NCBI GenBank assembly: GCA_021442155.1 | Contig: CM038216.1 | Location: 158,457,983 to 158,521,982, forward strand | From: Cymbidium sinense | Taxonomy: Eukaryota; Streptophyta; Magnoliopsida; Asparagales; Orchidaceae | Length of the DNA: 64,000 bases | Reading direction: 5' to 3' | Shown here: positions 46,836-59,696 of the stretch, piece by piece | How positions within the stretch are numbered: position 1 is the first letter of the stretch | Layout of the letters: each line of letters starts with the position of its first letter | Program-made: the position numbers and the translations under genes | The notes under the pieces: model-generated | Told to the model about the DNA's origin: nothing | Databases searched by the model: none | The model's input: only the letters and a program-made list of their open reading frames with translations

Positions 46836-49508
46836 CAAACTAAGCCCAACCCCAACCAAACATCGCATGACCCAACCTTGGGTCACCATGGGTCAGCCCA
46901 AATCAAACCCAACCCATCTTGACCCAAATATGGCCAAAACCCATTGGGTAAATCCCCATTTGGATGATCAAACCCACTCTTCAACCCTTGGCAGCCACCC
47001 TAAGCTCAAATTGGGCATGAGGACCACTGGCTCACCTGACCAAAAGTTGATTGGGTCAGTCATGAGCCAATTGGAGGTGAGGTAACCCAAGCCATCCCCA
47101 TTGGAACACTTGCAAGAGGTGTACACTCCACCTCGGCCCTTGCCAGCCCACTTCCTGCCTTCAGCCACTTAATGTACACCACCTAAGCCCACCACTGACG
47201 TCTCCAGTTAGCTACCCTAGCCAGACAACTATTAAAATTTGAGGCAATCCCAACCATTTGATCCCTTAGGGAGGAGGGTATACTTCTCTCCGTCCCATTT
47301 CAAACACACACAGACCTTCAATGAGTCTAAACGAGCATCCTCAGTGCATTCCCGACCTCCCTTGAGCTCCCCATCATCAGCGCGATCAAACTCGAGTGAA
47401 ATAGAGACCCCTCTCCATCCAACCTCACCTAAACTCTACTAAATCTAAATTAACTTCTTCCACACCTTCCCCAAGCTACGGCGAGTCGAAATGAATCGAT
47501 TCCTGATCGATTCGAGCACTGGGGAACACTCCTAGACCAACTCTGGCAAGCTTAGTGGTGGCATTTGGTCCATAAAGCCACCGCAAGGAGGCAACTAGTG
47601 AGCTTCTCAACAAAGTTTTGTCTCTTCAAAATGAAGCTACCTCAGTTATTGGACCACCAGTCTTGAGCTTTGGCGAGGTATTTTTCTAGTAAATCATAGA
47701 AAAGTTCTTAGGTGTTGGTATCTTGTGAAGTGTTTTGCATTTTTGTACAATTTTCACCATATGATCTCCTTAGATCTCCTCTCTGAATCTTTTAGAGTCA
47801 ATCCTGATGCCTCATACCTCCGTCGAGCTCATATCGAGTGCTATAGAGCAACAAGTCCATCTTCCGGTGCTCGGGGGATGAAGGATCACCCGTCGTCCAT
47901 TCTATGTGATTAGAATGGATGGTCATGATTAATCCACTTATTTTATCTGATTTAATCCATTAAGAACTATGGGATTAATCCTAACTGTTTGATCTGAGAT
48001 TGGATGGTTGGGACGAAAGTGCATCCAGTGCCACTGACTCAGCATGCTGCGTCAGACGATTTAAGTGGCCAATCCTGTGGTGCCACATGGAAAGTCTCAC
48101 CACGTCAGCTCCTACGTGGCGACAATGTGATTAGGGATTAATTAGGGATTAAAATGTGTTTAATTAGAAAGAACTTTAAAAATTCATAACTAATTATAGA
48201 AAAATCATTAAAATGTGAGCAAACCCATTTTGGAAAGGGTAAACAAAGAAGAATTTAATAAAAATAGTTTCTTTATATCTTGAATAATGAACAGTGCTTA
48301 ATTAGAGTTTGAAATTTTTTATTAGCTTAATTAAGCCTTAATTAATTAGCTAATGAGTCTCAAATTAAATGTGTTGATTCTTTGGGATGTCATCTACCTC
48401 TCATAATTTTTTTGGGATTTATTGGCTATGTAATTAGAAATATTTTGAAATTTAAACATTAATTACCCTCATTAAGTAATTAAGTGATTATTAAAAATTC
48501 CAAACAATAAAAATTAATTAATTAATGATCATTAATCACTGATTAATAGTGAAATGATGAGGGAGAGTGATTATGACCTCTTTCCTAATTACTTTCCCAA
48601 ATTCATTTCATTAAAGAGGGTAATTAATTCATAATTTAATTAAGAAAATAATTAAGCAATTAATGATGAAATTAAGTCAAGTTAAAATAATAATGGCTTC
48701 AAAAAATTTAATGTCAATTTGTTTCCCTCTATGTGCTAAATAGCATAAAGAGTCTTAAGGAAATTATGATCTTCCCATGAGTGTGAGAAAATCATATAAG
48801 TACTTAATTAGATTCTTTAATTTAATTAATATTTAATTGTGAGCTTCATTGCATTGGGTCTCTAAGTACATTTCAATTTCAATTTATCATTTGTATATCA
48901 TTGGAAGCTCATAATTAAATGATTAATTAAATTAAAGAAGCATAGGAAAGGGTAATCAAATGAATTTCTTAATGATCCAAATTATATTAATTCATAAAAC
49001 CTATATAATCGTATCTCCTTAAAAATATTAAATCATCAACATGGGATGGGTTTAAAATAGCAAACAATATCATCCCTCTCCTCTAAGTTTAAAAATTCAA
49101 AACCAAAATAAAATTCCATAAGAAGCTTTGGTTAATCTTAAATGATTGTATTTAATGTGATTTTCCTTAGGAATTAATATAGTTGAATAAATTATGTAGA
49201 AGTGTTCAATCATTCATTTTCAATCATTATAAATTTTGTATGCCATTTGCATCATGTATCCATGTTTTCAAATCAAATGAATATATTTATGTAAAGTTGC
49301 ATGTGTTGAATTAATCCTATGATATTTGTGGCTATTATCACTAATAAATTTCAAAAATAACTTTCAAAGTTATAAATCAATGGTGAAAATTTAAATTGAT
49401 GTTAGCTATAAATATTCTATGTGATTTACATTTATCTATAGCTTGAGCATGTTAAAGTATTATTTTATCTTTATGATTTATGTATGGGTTTACATAGGTT
49501 TGAATTAT

Positions 49509-49855
49509 AATAAGTATATAGTCTGGACAACTCGGGAATATGAGGCTTTCAATAGCCCCATGGAGGTCAAAGATTACCTCACTTCCCTAGTTAATAAAGG
49601 CACGTCCTTATTTAACTTCATTCCTATGTGTACTTGTGCTAGAATTTGGATAGAGCTTTACTTTTCATGTATGAATAATTCACTAAATTATAATCTTTTA
49701 CATGATTTTCATTTTCATGCTTGTGTATACATGCATATGTATTTAACTTAGTAATTATATAGTATGGATATCCCGAGAATATGAGGCTTTAAGTAGCCCA
49801 ACAAGGTCTTAGATTATCTCACTTTCCTAGTTTAAATAACGGCACATACTTGCTT
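49509..49855 (+). repeat. Two copies of the structured LTR module in the third LTR
   Basis: 49509-49612 and about 49751-49855 share TATATAGT, GAATATGAGGCTTT, a GAGGTC...GATTACCTC block and GGCAC(A/G)T with the modules at 19915-20542. The first keeps the closing arms (AATAAG with CTTATT) and the inner stem; the second is more decayed. There are two copies here against three in the other LTR. Confidence 0.75.
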
Positions 49856-52440
49856 AAAACTTTAATACATGTGTGTATTTAACTAGTGAATTAGAATCCC
49901 ACTTTTCTACTAATAGCATATGCATTTATGATCATTTATGGGTGCCAAAAATACATTGTCTTTATAGGTATTCTAAGTTTAAAATCATATGCATGTTATT
50001 AATGATGAAAAGGAATGGTGCAATATTATCTATGTGGTGGCAATTCAATTATATTAATCTTAGGATGTCTTTCATGTTGAATAGGATTCTTTAAGATTAA
50101 CCCAAACTTAGAATTAATAAAACACTTAATAAATCATTCACTAAATGAAACTAAAGTTATAACAACATGCTTTAGAAAAATAACTTAGGATAGAGATGAA
50201 GAGGGTTAAGTCTCTTTCCTTCTCTTTACAATGCTTAGATTCAAAGTAAATATCAAATGAAACAAAGAAAAATATAAATTAAATTTTGCAAATCCTATTA
50301 ATGACTTGAAGTGAAACAACCCTCATGTATAACTTAAATAATTCCAAACTTAGATAATTATGATTCCAAAGCTTAGATAAAACATGCCACACTAAGCCTA
50401 AGCACACACATTAGGATGCTAAGTTGTCACTTCTAGCTTTAGGTTAGGATGGTGTTTGTAATGATGTTGTGTTTTGTATTATGTTGCAATAATTTAGGCT
50501 AGATGTTTGGCTGTTCTTAGCCTAATATTATTTTTTACAGGGGATTATGCTAATGGGATCACTAAAATAAATATAAATGCTTCTACTTATAGTTTGCTTA
50601 CACCCCTAAGCATAATCCAAGTTAGGACATGTGGGCTTAGTTACCCATGTGTAGGGTTCTAAGTATAAATTATATAATATAACTACTTGGGTTTGTATAG
50701 ATAATTTAACTAACATCTATCTTGCAGGTTTAGTTAGATTTTATTTTTTTAATGTAATTTTATAATAAGAATTAGGATTAGTGCTATGGGGTTTAGGATG
50801 AGCAGTGCCTAAAAAGAAAAGTCCTAAGAGGCCTTGTGAAGCTTTAAAGCATCTTAAATCAAAGGAAAAAAGAAGAAAATATGAAGAATGAAGACCCACA
50901 TAATATCTATTAAATTTCAATTATAATATTCTTTTATAATCTGGATTGTATAATGGTAGAGCTCAGCTACCCAAATTTTCTCTTTTTTGGGATGTATGGT
51001 GGTACCCAGCCACACTGGCCTTTTATTCTTTCACGATAATCTAATGTTTGATTATTATGTTTAGATTGCACAATAGAAATTACATCTTCTTTATAGTTTC
51101 TTAAGATTGATGTTTGAATGTGTGGCCTAGATGCGGTGGGTGCTTTAGGATAAAATTAATTTTTCTACCCCAATTAATTACTCATAACCAAATTTTAAAA
51201 TAATTCATAAACTCACTTTAAAGCTTAGACTATAATTAAGATAATTAAATGATTTAGCAACCCCTTAGCTGAATGATGTATGTCTAATATCATGCATATC
51301 ACATTATCTCGCTCTTTAATAGGGAGGGTCTCCACTCTTATACGATAGGGGAATGCTTGACTTATGAGGGCATCCCTTGTAGTGGAGAACACCTCCTCCC
51401 GTTGATTTAGCCAATAATCCAATTTCATCATGCATTTATCCTTTGTTCAAAAGATTGTGTCAAAATTATATAAAAATTTGTAAAATTTTGCATTAATCTT
51501 AGCAATGAATTCATACCAGTTGTGATCTAGTCTCTTAAGGAGTGAGTTTAGGACTCTAGTCTCCTTTCATAATTAAACAATAGTCTAACTATCTTGCAAT
51601 TTCATAAGACTAGCCTATATAATTTTGAATCATAGGAGGTGTTAGCTGGCAGCCACTCTAGGCGGTTGTAAGCCCAGAAGAGTCGGATGAGTTTATCCTC
51701 TCTTGTGGAGGTAAACTACTCCATCCCCTTTCCATTTAGATTTATGTTATACTTCTAGCTTGTGCTAAATCTTGCTAGATTTAGGATCTAAGATTGATTA
51801 TTTCCTTCAGGCTACGAGTATAAATCCTCACCTCTTAGGCATTTTCATAATCTTGTATTTATGAATTGTAAGCCCTAGCATTCTAATAAAATTTCAATTC
51901 AAATTAAAACAAATTTTATCTTTCAAACATATAAAGCCTCACCATAGGGTAGTTTGGAGTGCTCATTAGGCTTCCTAGTATCATGAGTACTCCCTACTTA
52001 TCTTCTTTTAGAATCTAAAAATAAATCTTTTCAAAATGATCATTCCCACTAGATTTTTCAAAATATCAAATTCTTTGATAGTCTAACCTTGAATTCATTG
52101 GAGATTTGATTGACTACTTTAATTGAGAGTATTCTTAGAAGTTTCAAATTTCCTAGGATATAATTAACTATGGAAGCTTGCTTCCATAGGGAACTAAAGA
52201 ACTCGACATAAAATAAATCTTGCTTTACTTTTTCATGTAAAGTAGGGGAAAGATCTCTAGTATATACGAAGACTCATCATGCCATAGGAGTCCTTATTAA
52301 GTGATTAGGTCCATTGTAGGGTGATGTTTCTATTCTTTGAGATAGTACATCATATCTCAATATCATATCTGATCACTTCAATATGTGCCCCCTCCTAAGA
52401 TCTGCGTGGTGTCCACCCGACTCTAAATTAAAACACCATA

Positions 52441-52690
52441 CATCTTTAATTAATTAGATGAATCCCTCTTATCATGCATTAACTCTTGATTGAATCCCAT
52501 TTGGAATGTTTTGGCCATCCCATGCTTAGTTAATTTCTAATTTATTTAAAATTTATTTTATTTTGAATCTCTTCCTTAATTAAACACTTAATTATTTAAA
52601 GCTTTTTAATTATGATAAGAGCATTAATATCAAATCAAATAATTTGAACCAATAAACCAGAACTTTAAGAATTAAGAAAGAAAGAATCAA
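52441..52690. other. Short AT-rich gap between third LTR and LINE-2
   Basis: No coding content. A phrase CCCATTTGGAATG near 52498 faintly recalls the primer binding site region at 2337, which would hint that internal sequence once followed the third LTR. This is too short to rely on. Confidence 0.3.
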
Positions 52691-52764
52691 AGTAATGGCT
52701 CACCCATGTCTACCTTTGGTTAAGGTTACTATTCTATTGATTTTCAGCCCATAGATCCTTCTTC

Positions 52765-53571
52765 ATGGCCACTAAGAAGCATTCTTATGCTATCGTACTC
52801 CATGGGGAGGGTCTGGTCAGTCCTCATGATGACTTCACAGCTTTTCCTCCATTCTTTTTCAATGGCTACATCACTTTTAGTAGCAGTCCTGAACATCCTT
52901 TCTTCAAGTACCATTCCAAGAAACAAGGTAAACCTGCTATCTTCTTGAGCAAGGAGGAGGTAGGACAACTTATTGAGCCATTCAAATTTGCTCTAGTTGG
53001 TAAATGTGTTACCAAGAGAATCACACTAGCTGAAACCAGAGCATTCTTCAAGAATCTCAAGCTAGTCAGGAACTGGTATGTTGGCTTCCTTGACCATAGG
53101 CACTTTCTCATTAGGATGACCAATGAGGATGATTAAGCATAGTTTTTGCTAAAAGAATCTATTACATAAATGACCTCCCTCTAATGATACTTAATGGAAA
53201 ACTGATTTCAACCCTGAGGTTGAATCACCCATTACTCCAATTTGGATCCATCTCCCAAGATTAAAAATTCACTATTTCAATAAACAACTCTTTCATTTAT
53301 AGCAACCATCAATGGCAGACCATTAAGAATGGATTTACCCATAACAAACCTCTCCAGGCCATCTGTTACTCAGGTTTTAATTGAGTTTGAGTTTGATGTT
53401 ACTTCTCATTTTAATGACACTATTTGGATTAGAACTCAGAAATCTGACTATTGGCAAAACATTATCTTGGAAATCTTACCTAAATATTGCACCCATTGCA
53501 TGAAATTCAACCACTCATTAGAGGATTTCCTATACAAGCAAACAAATATGGATAGGGAGAACTATGATTAG
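52765..53571 (+). pseudogene. LINE-2 ORF1 (DUF4283 and zinc knuckle)
   Basis: 52765-53136 is open for 123 codons and reads GKPAIFLSKEEVGQLIEPFK, then FALVGKCVTKR, AFFKNLKLVRNWYVGFLDHR and HFLIRMTNEDD. This is the DUF4283 core of plant retroelement ORF1 proteins. Stops break 53137-53320. 53329-53571 resumes with MDLPITNLSRPSVTQVLIEF and LPKYCTHCMKFNHSLEDF, a zinc knuckle C..C....H with the last Cys replaced (F). The start codon is uncertain: 52765 is the first ATG in frame, but similarity starts about 40 residues later. Confidence 0.82.
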
Positions 53572-54229
53572 TTGTAGAAACAACCTTAGAACCATGCTAA
53601 CATTCTAGCTATCAGCCATCAGATGGAATAAGATCACATTAAGAACTCTTGCCACACTACAACTTTTGGTAAATATCTACTCTTAATAACATTCACTAAT
53701 TAACACAACAGCATCATCTCAACCCCAGCTACAGTTACAGCAACTATAGCAGCAAACATTAGGTGACTCCACTATAAATGAAATCCATAACTTCTCCATA
53801 ACCAAAAAAACAACCTCAAGACAAGGACTCTCAAGAAACTGTGCTCTCTCCCAAACTTACAAGGAAATAACTAAAAGGAAAGTACTTAATGGACCCTACT
53901 ACATCTGAGCTATAACACAACCCAAACATTGAAGCAAGTAACCAACTACTCAAGCAATTGGAATCTGAAATAGATGAAGGTTGGGTCTAAGTTAGGAGAG
54001 CTAGAGCAATAGGAGAACTTAGAGGTTTTCTTAAGGATCATGTCATCCCTTGATAACAGATTCTTTGCTAAACCACCCCCATGAAGGAACATTATGGGTA
54101 TTGCAAAACCCCAATCCAAAGCAAGACTAAACTTACTCAACAATGCACACAAGTTGGGTATCATTGGTTTACTTGAACTCATGATTCTTAATCCACTTCC
54201 ATCATGCTTAATGTGAGGTTACAAGATTC

Positions 54230-54830
54230 ATGGCATCCACATAAACACCAACAACAAAATCTAAATTATTTGGAAAGCCCTTTTCCAAATGGAAATCCTA
54301 ACTAATCATCATCAATGTATTCATACTAAAGTAACCTTTGAAGATATGATAGTCTATGCAGTAGTTGTATATGTATCTTGATCTCATTGTGGGAGGAAGG
54401 AATTATGAAATCAGTTAATCCAAATTGGAAGCTCAATCACATCACCATGACTTGTTGGAGGAGATTTCAATATGATAGCTTCAGTTGCGGAGAAGAGTGG
54501 AAGTTGGCCACCTAAACCAAAATTATTAGCTGATTTTTGAATCAAATCCTTCAAGCAAACTTATTTGATGAAGGTTACATAGGAAACAAATTCACATGGA
54601 GGAGGGGAAGAACACATGAACATTTGGATAAAGTGTTTCTTAATGCTCCATGGAAACTACAAATGCAGAATACTTACATACACCCACACATCATCACTCG
54701 CCATTACTCATCTAGATTATAAGTACTCAACCCACCAAACTTCATATTTCAAAGTTTATAATATGTGGTCACTCTACAATGACTATTTGGCTTTCCTAAA
54801 GGAGTGCTGGAAATCTAAAGATGATTGAGA
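54230..54830 (+). pseudogene. LINE-2 ORF2 endonuclease remnant
   Basis: Readable pieces are a GGDFNMIASVAEKSGSW segment near 54459-54510 (catalytic Asp and Asn), and 54537-54722 with LFDEGYIGNKFTWRRGRTHE and LDKVFLNAPW, which matches the family's FTW......LDR.L segment. The expected Arg-Asp is changed to LDK. The N-terminal part upstream of 54450 is too decayed to read with confidence. 54830-55200 is linker. Confidence 0.7.
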
Positions 54831-55205
54831 GTTGATGGTCTAGACTTCATAAACTTCATAAGAAGGCAACAATTGAGCTTAGAAAATGGAATAGAGATTA
54901 TTTCATGAATATCAATAACTAGCTTATCCAAGTAGAGAAAAATGTCAGATTGCTAGAGGAACACTTGATAGCTGACTATAATGAGGATGCCAATGTGGCC
55001 CTCACAAAAGTATTAGAAGATTTAGACCAAAAGCTCAAGATGGAAGAACTGCTCTAGGCTTAGAAAATGATAGGAAATAGTCTTCTAAGAAAGGAATACC
55101 AAATAATTCCATGCATTGATAAGAAAAAGAAAGAAGTAAGTCACGGTTTCTAAAATCAAGTCAATTATAACAAATGGCTTTTGGAGTAATCTAAGATACA
55201 AGCTG

Positions 55206-56280
55206 GTGGTATTGAATTTTTTTAAACAACTTCTAGCTCCTAACAGCACATCTTCAAGCCTTATTAAAGGGAGCCTTATTCCAAATATTAGGCCCATTAG
55301 CATTCACAAAATCCCAAATAAAGAGAAAATCAAGCAAGCAATTTTCTTCTACTCAACTGATAAGGCACCTAGCCCAGATGGGTTTAATGCAAGATTTTAC
55401 CAAGCATCATGGAGTATTGTCAAAAATGAGGTAGTCTAAGCTATTCAAGATTTCTTCAATGGAAACTTCGTGCTAAAATACTTTTTCTCCTCCACCATAC
55501 TCTCTATTCCCAAACAAAACTATCCATATAAATGGGATATGTTCAAGTCCATAACTCTCACTAGCATTATAAGCAAGATTATATACAAAATCATAGTTCT
55601 AAGACTACAACCATTATTACCCAATATTATTTCTCTCAGTTGGAGTGCATTCATCAAGGGGAACAGAATCAATAAAAATACCTTTCTTGCTCATGAACTT
55701 CTCAGGGACCTCAATTCTAAATGTAGGGGACACAACCTATCCACTAAGCTGAACATCTATAAAGCATTTGACATAATTCAATGGAACTTCATTCAACATG
55801 TTTTGTAGGCCAAATGTTTCACTGATGAGTCTGTCCTTATTATGAAAACCATCAAAAATAATTATTATTCAATTATAATCAATGGCACCAAGGCAGGCTT
55901 CTTCAAATCCATAAGAGGACTCAAGCAAGGAGACTCTTTGTCACCCCCCATCTTCATCATTGTAAAGGATTACTTCTCCAGAATGTTGAACAACATGATA
56001 AGTGTCAATCCTTTACTCAATAGCCCAGTAAAGGTGGCATCCCTATATCTCACTTAATGTTTGCATATGACATTCTCATTTTTTATAATGGGGCCAAGAA
56101 CTCCACAAGAAAAGTCCAAAATTCCTTTGAGGAACACTCAGGTATGAAGATCAACAAAGGGAAATCACACTTATACTTTAGCCATAAAATCAACAAAATA
56201 ATGAAAACTAGATTCAAGTTCACACTGGCCTTAAAGAAAGCAAGATTTGCATTAGATAGCTAGGTAACACCATTTACACT
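55206..56280 (+). pseudogene. LINE-2 ORF2 reverse transcriptase with altered catalytic motif
   Basis: 55206-55439 holds KAPSPDGFNARFYQASWSIV. 55470-55808 has LQPLLPNIISLSWSAFIKG and motif A changed to LNIYKAFD. 55842-56057 has IRGLKQGDSLSPPIFIIVKD. 56057-56263 starts with FAYD (56060-56071) where FADD is expected, so the first catalytic Asp is replaced by Tyr, then MKINKGKSHLYF. Frames are separated by stops at 55437, 55806 and 56055. The order and spacing match plant L1 RT. Confidence 0.88.
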
Positions 56281-56637
56281 AAAAGATTGAAGAAGGCCTA
56301 CTTCAATGACATCATTATTAAATTCCAGGACAAAATACCTTCATGGGATAGCCAACTACTTTTTTATGGGGGCAGATTGAATTTAATTCAAAGTATTTTG
56401 AGTCCCCTCCCTATTCACATTCTCCAAATGATTAATATCTCTATGAGAATCCAAAGAAGAATATAATCAATTTTCAACACTTACCTTTTAGAAAGGAAAT
56501 GGAAGAGGCTGTCATTTGACCAGCAGGAGAAGAGCTTGCAAGCATAGAGATAATGGTGGGCAGAATTTTAGATCTCCCCAATATAGCATTCATTGCAACT
56601 CACTAAAGCTTAGGATAAAACTTAGACAAGAGACTAC
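56281..56637 (+). pseudogene. LINE-2 ORF2 post-RT segment, left part
   Basis: In shifting frames it encodes the segment following RT in plant L1 elements, including SWDSQLLFYGGRLNLIQSIL (near 56340-56400) and, at the end, an NSLKLRIKLRQETT piece (56595-56637) that is cut by the solo LTR. The next residues of the family motif are found on the far side at 63302. Confidence 0.7.
56633..56637 (+). other. Target site duplication ACTAC, left copy
   Basis: ACTAC directly abuts the solo LTR start at 56638. The same five bases follow the LTR end at 63297-63301. Five bases is the usual duplication size for plant gypsy elements. Confidence 0.88.
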
Positions 56638-59175
56638 TATGGTGTTTGAAAAGTGATGAAGGACACCACGCAGATCTTAGGGGGAACTTATTAAAATGAT
56701 TTAGTGCGGTATCAAGGAATAATATACTATCTCAAGAGATAGTGCATAACCCTACAATGGACTTAATCATCTAATAAGGACTTCTAAGGCTGATGGGTCT
56801 ACATATACTAGAGAATTTTCCCCTACTTCACATGGATGAGGTAAACCATGGTTTATTTTAAGCCAAGTTCTTAAGTTCCCTATAGGGTCAAGCCCTATAG
56901 TTAATTACATCTTTGGAGGTGTGAATCTCATAAGAATACTCTTGATTAGAGTGATTGGCTAACATCTCCATGAATTTCAAAGCTTTGTATCAAAGATTTG
57001 GTAATTTTGGAAATCAAGTGGGAAAAGTTCAAATGGAAAGAGTTCTTAATGTATTTCAAAGGAGAATGAGTAAGAAGCATCCATGACATTAGAAAACCTA
57101 GTGAATGTTGTAATCTATCCTATAGTGAGGCTTATATTTTTTAAGGATTGAAATTACATTTCTTTGAGTTAAAATTTTATTAAAAAGCTAGGACTTAAAT
57201 TTTAACAACATAATGTTGTAGAAATGCCGAAGAGGAGAGAACTTAAACAAGTAGCAAAGGAGAAACAAGTAGCCTCTAAACCTAAATCTAAAATTCTTCA
57301 GCATATGCTAAGAGCTTGACCTAAATTTACTCAAAAAAAGTGGGATAAGTTGGTTCATTTCCACCAGAGAAATGAACTAATACCGACTCTTCAACACTTA
57401 CACCACCTGGAGTGGTTGCCAGATAACACCTCTTATGATTTAAAACCATGTTGTCCAATCTTCTATAAATGCAAGATAGCTAGACTGATATAAATTAGTA
57501 AATAATCTAGTGTTCTAAACTCACTCCATAGGAAACTAGGTCATGATTGGTAGAAAGTTATGACTTAGACTAATACAATAAAATTTATAAATTTTATTTC
57601 ATTTTGACTCATTTGTTTTGGACTCAAGCTTAGAAGAATTTACATCTACATGCATAATGAAAATTGGTTATGGGCAAAATCAAGGGGAAGAGATGTTCTC
57701 CACTACAAAGAATTGCTTTTAAATGTCAAGCCTTGTCCCTTACCGTGCAAGAGTGGAGATCCCTATCATAAGAGTGAAACAATATGCATGCATGATGTTG
57801 GAACATACAACCATACAGCTAAGGACTTACTAAATCTTTTATTTCTTGATTAAAAATCCTAGGCTTTATGGTGAGGTTATGAATTGCTTAAATTTTAGTT
57901 CAAGTTGTTAAGTTATGGTAGAAAATTTATTTTTTTTCTAAAGAACCTATGACATCCAAGGCACAAATTAAGCATTCACATTTTAAGAAACCTATGAAAA
58001 TCATGCTATTTTTATTATACAATTAATATAAACACAACTACCAAACATTAATCATTTAAAAAAATAAAAGGCTAGTGCGATCAGGTATCATCGTACACCC
58101 AAAAAAAAAAAAGAAATTGGGTAGACAAGCTCTACCCTTATGCAGCACGAATTACAATTGCTAATTAAAATAGAGTTATGGGGGTCATCAATCTTAGTCT
58201 TCAACTTCACTTAATGGATTGAGCACCCCAGGCATCACAGGGCCTCCCAGGTTTAAGCTCTTAGCCACTACTCATCCAAAACCTCACAGCTCTAATCTTA
58301 ATCTTATTACTAAAATTACAATTTTATGAAATGAAAATCTAACTACACTTACAAAACAAAGGTCAGCTTAACATACATTCACACCAAATAGTTATGTTTC
58401 ACACATTGGAGCTTAATGCCCTGCCTTAGGTCACCAAGCCCACCTGTCATAGTGGATTATGCTTAAGGACTAAAGCAGCACCTGCAAATGAAGGCATTTA
58501 TAATTTTTATTATTACAAGAGTATTTTAAGAAAATCCCTTATAGAAAGCATCATTAGTCTAATAAATAGCGCTCTACCATCCAAATTAATGCACAAACAA
58601 TCCTAACATCTAGTTTAAAATATTTCACCATAAAATAAAACATCAATCCACAACAACAAAGCACCAGCCTAACCTAAAACTATGATAGCTGACATAGCAT
58701 TCTAATGTGTTTGCTATGGCATAGTGTGGTGAAAAATTTATGCTTTGATGTTTAAATTTAGCTAATGATGAATGTTCAAATTTTTCATTAAATGATGATC
58801 ATGTTTTTTAATGATTAATGGTTTAAGTTGAATTTTAAACTTATCTCTTAAATTATTTATTTTTTTATTATTATTTTTTCATTTAAACTTAGAATTTCAA
58901 AGAGCGAAAGGAGGAGTGAGATCCACTTTAATGCTTAACCGTAGGTTGAATCTAAAGATGAATTTTATGACTTTTAATCATCTTAACGAAATGTTGTAAT
59001 TTTTTCTATTAAGATATGTGTTTGGATTTGGCTTAAGTGATTTTATCTAAACATGAAAGACATGATTAATAAATCAAATCATGGCTAGTTTCATGATATT
59101 TTTCTTAACCTTGCTTCTTCATCCTATAATATTCATTTAATTAGATAACATACTTACTTGAATAACTAGATATAA

Positions 59176-59178
<3 letters not shown>

Positions 59179-59224
<46 letters not shown>
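59179..59224. repeat. (AT)n microsatellite inside the solo LTR
   Basis: About 23 AT units. The other long LTRs lack a run at this place. Confidence 0.95.
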
Positions 59225-59227
<3 letters not shown>

Positions 59228-59367
59228 ATTATTCCATGCTTAATGCGTGAATGAATTAATGTATTTTCATTAATAATTAATATATAAGATATAATGTATC
59301 AGTTTTTTAGAAGAAAATGGTTTAATTATACCTTAAACATATACATACACATTATTATATTGAATTT

Positions 59368-59696
59368 ATACAAGTACATGCCAATGTTGAATTAGGGAAG
59401 CGAGGTAATTGGAGACCCCCTTAGAACTACTTAATGTCTCGCTCTCCCTGGATGTCTAGACTATATAGTTGTTAATTCATATACATATACATACATGTAT
59501 AGAAATAAAGATGAAATTATAAAAAATTTTAAAATGTTATATATCTATATAAGTAAAAAATAATTTAACCTTAATATGTAATTCACTACAAATCTTTAGG
59601 TATGTGTGATTGTTATACTAGAGATACAAAGTACCAAGACCACCTTCGGACCTGTCGCCCTATGACATTGGGTTTCTAGACTATATACCTTTCAAA
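59368..59696 (-). repeat. Two copies of the structured LTR module in the solo LTR
   Basis: 59368-59475 and 59592-59696, read on the minus strand, contain ACTATATAGTCTAGACATCC and GTATATAGTCTAGAAACCCA respectively, matching the modules at 19915. The first keeps the inner stem (GGGGT with ACCTC). The second keeps the closing arms, as AGGTAT (59598-59603) with ATACCT (59685-59690). Confidence 0.75.

Larger units (their letters stand above)
45300..52440 (+). repeat. Third long LTR of the giant family, probably solo; 5' limit uncertain
   Basis: The order of segments follows the 15865 LTR: CAAAT/TTGACC-rich part (45500-46900), mixed part (46900-48130), AT-rich part (48130-49440), structured modules (49509 and 49751), then 50160-52440 matching 20879-22728 and 1-2319 in sequence. 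It ends ACACCATA at 52440. No gag-pol sequence flanks it within the window, so it looks solo. I could not find TGTTGACC at its start or a target duplication; the 5' end may be deleted or too diverged. Divergence from the element at 1-22728 is clearly greater than between that element's own LTRs. Confidence 0.75.
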
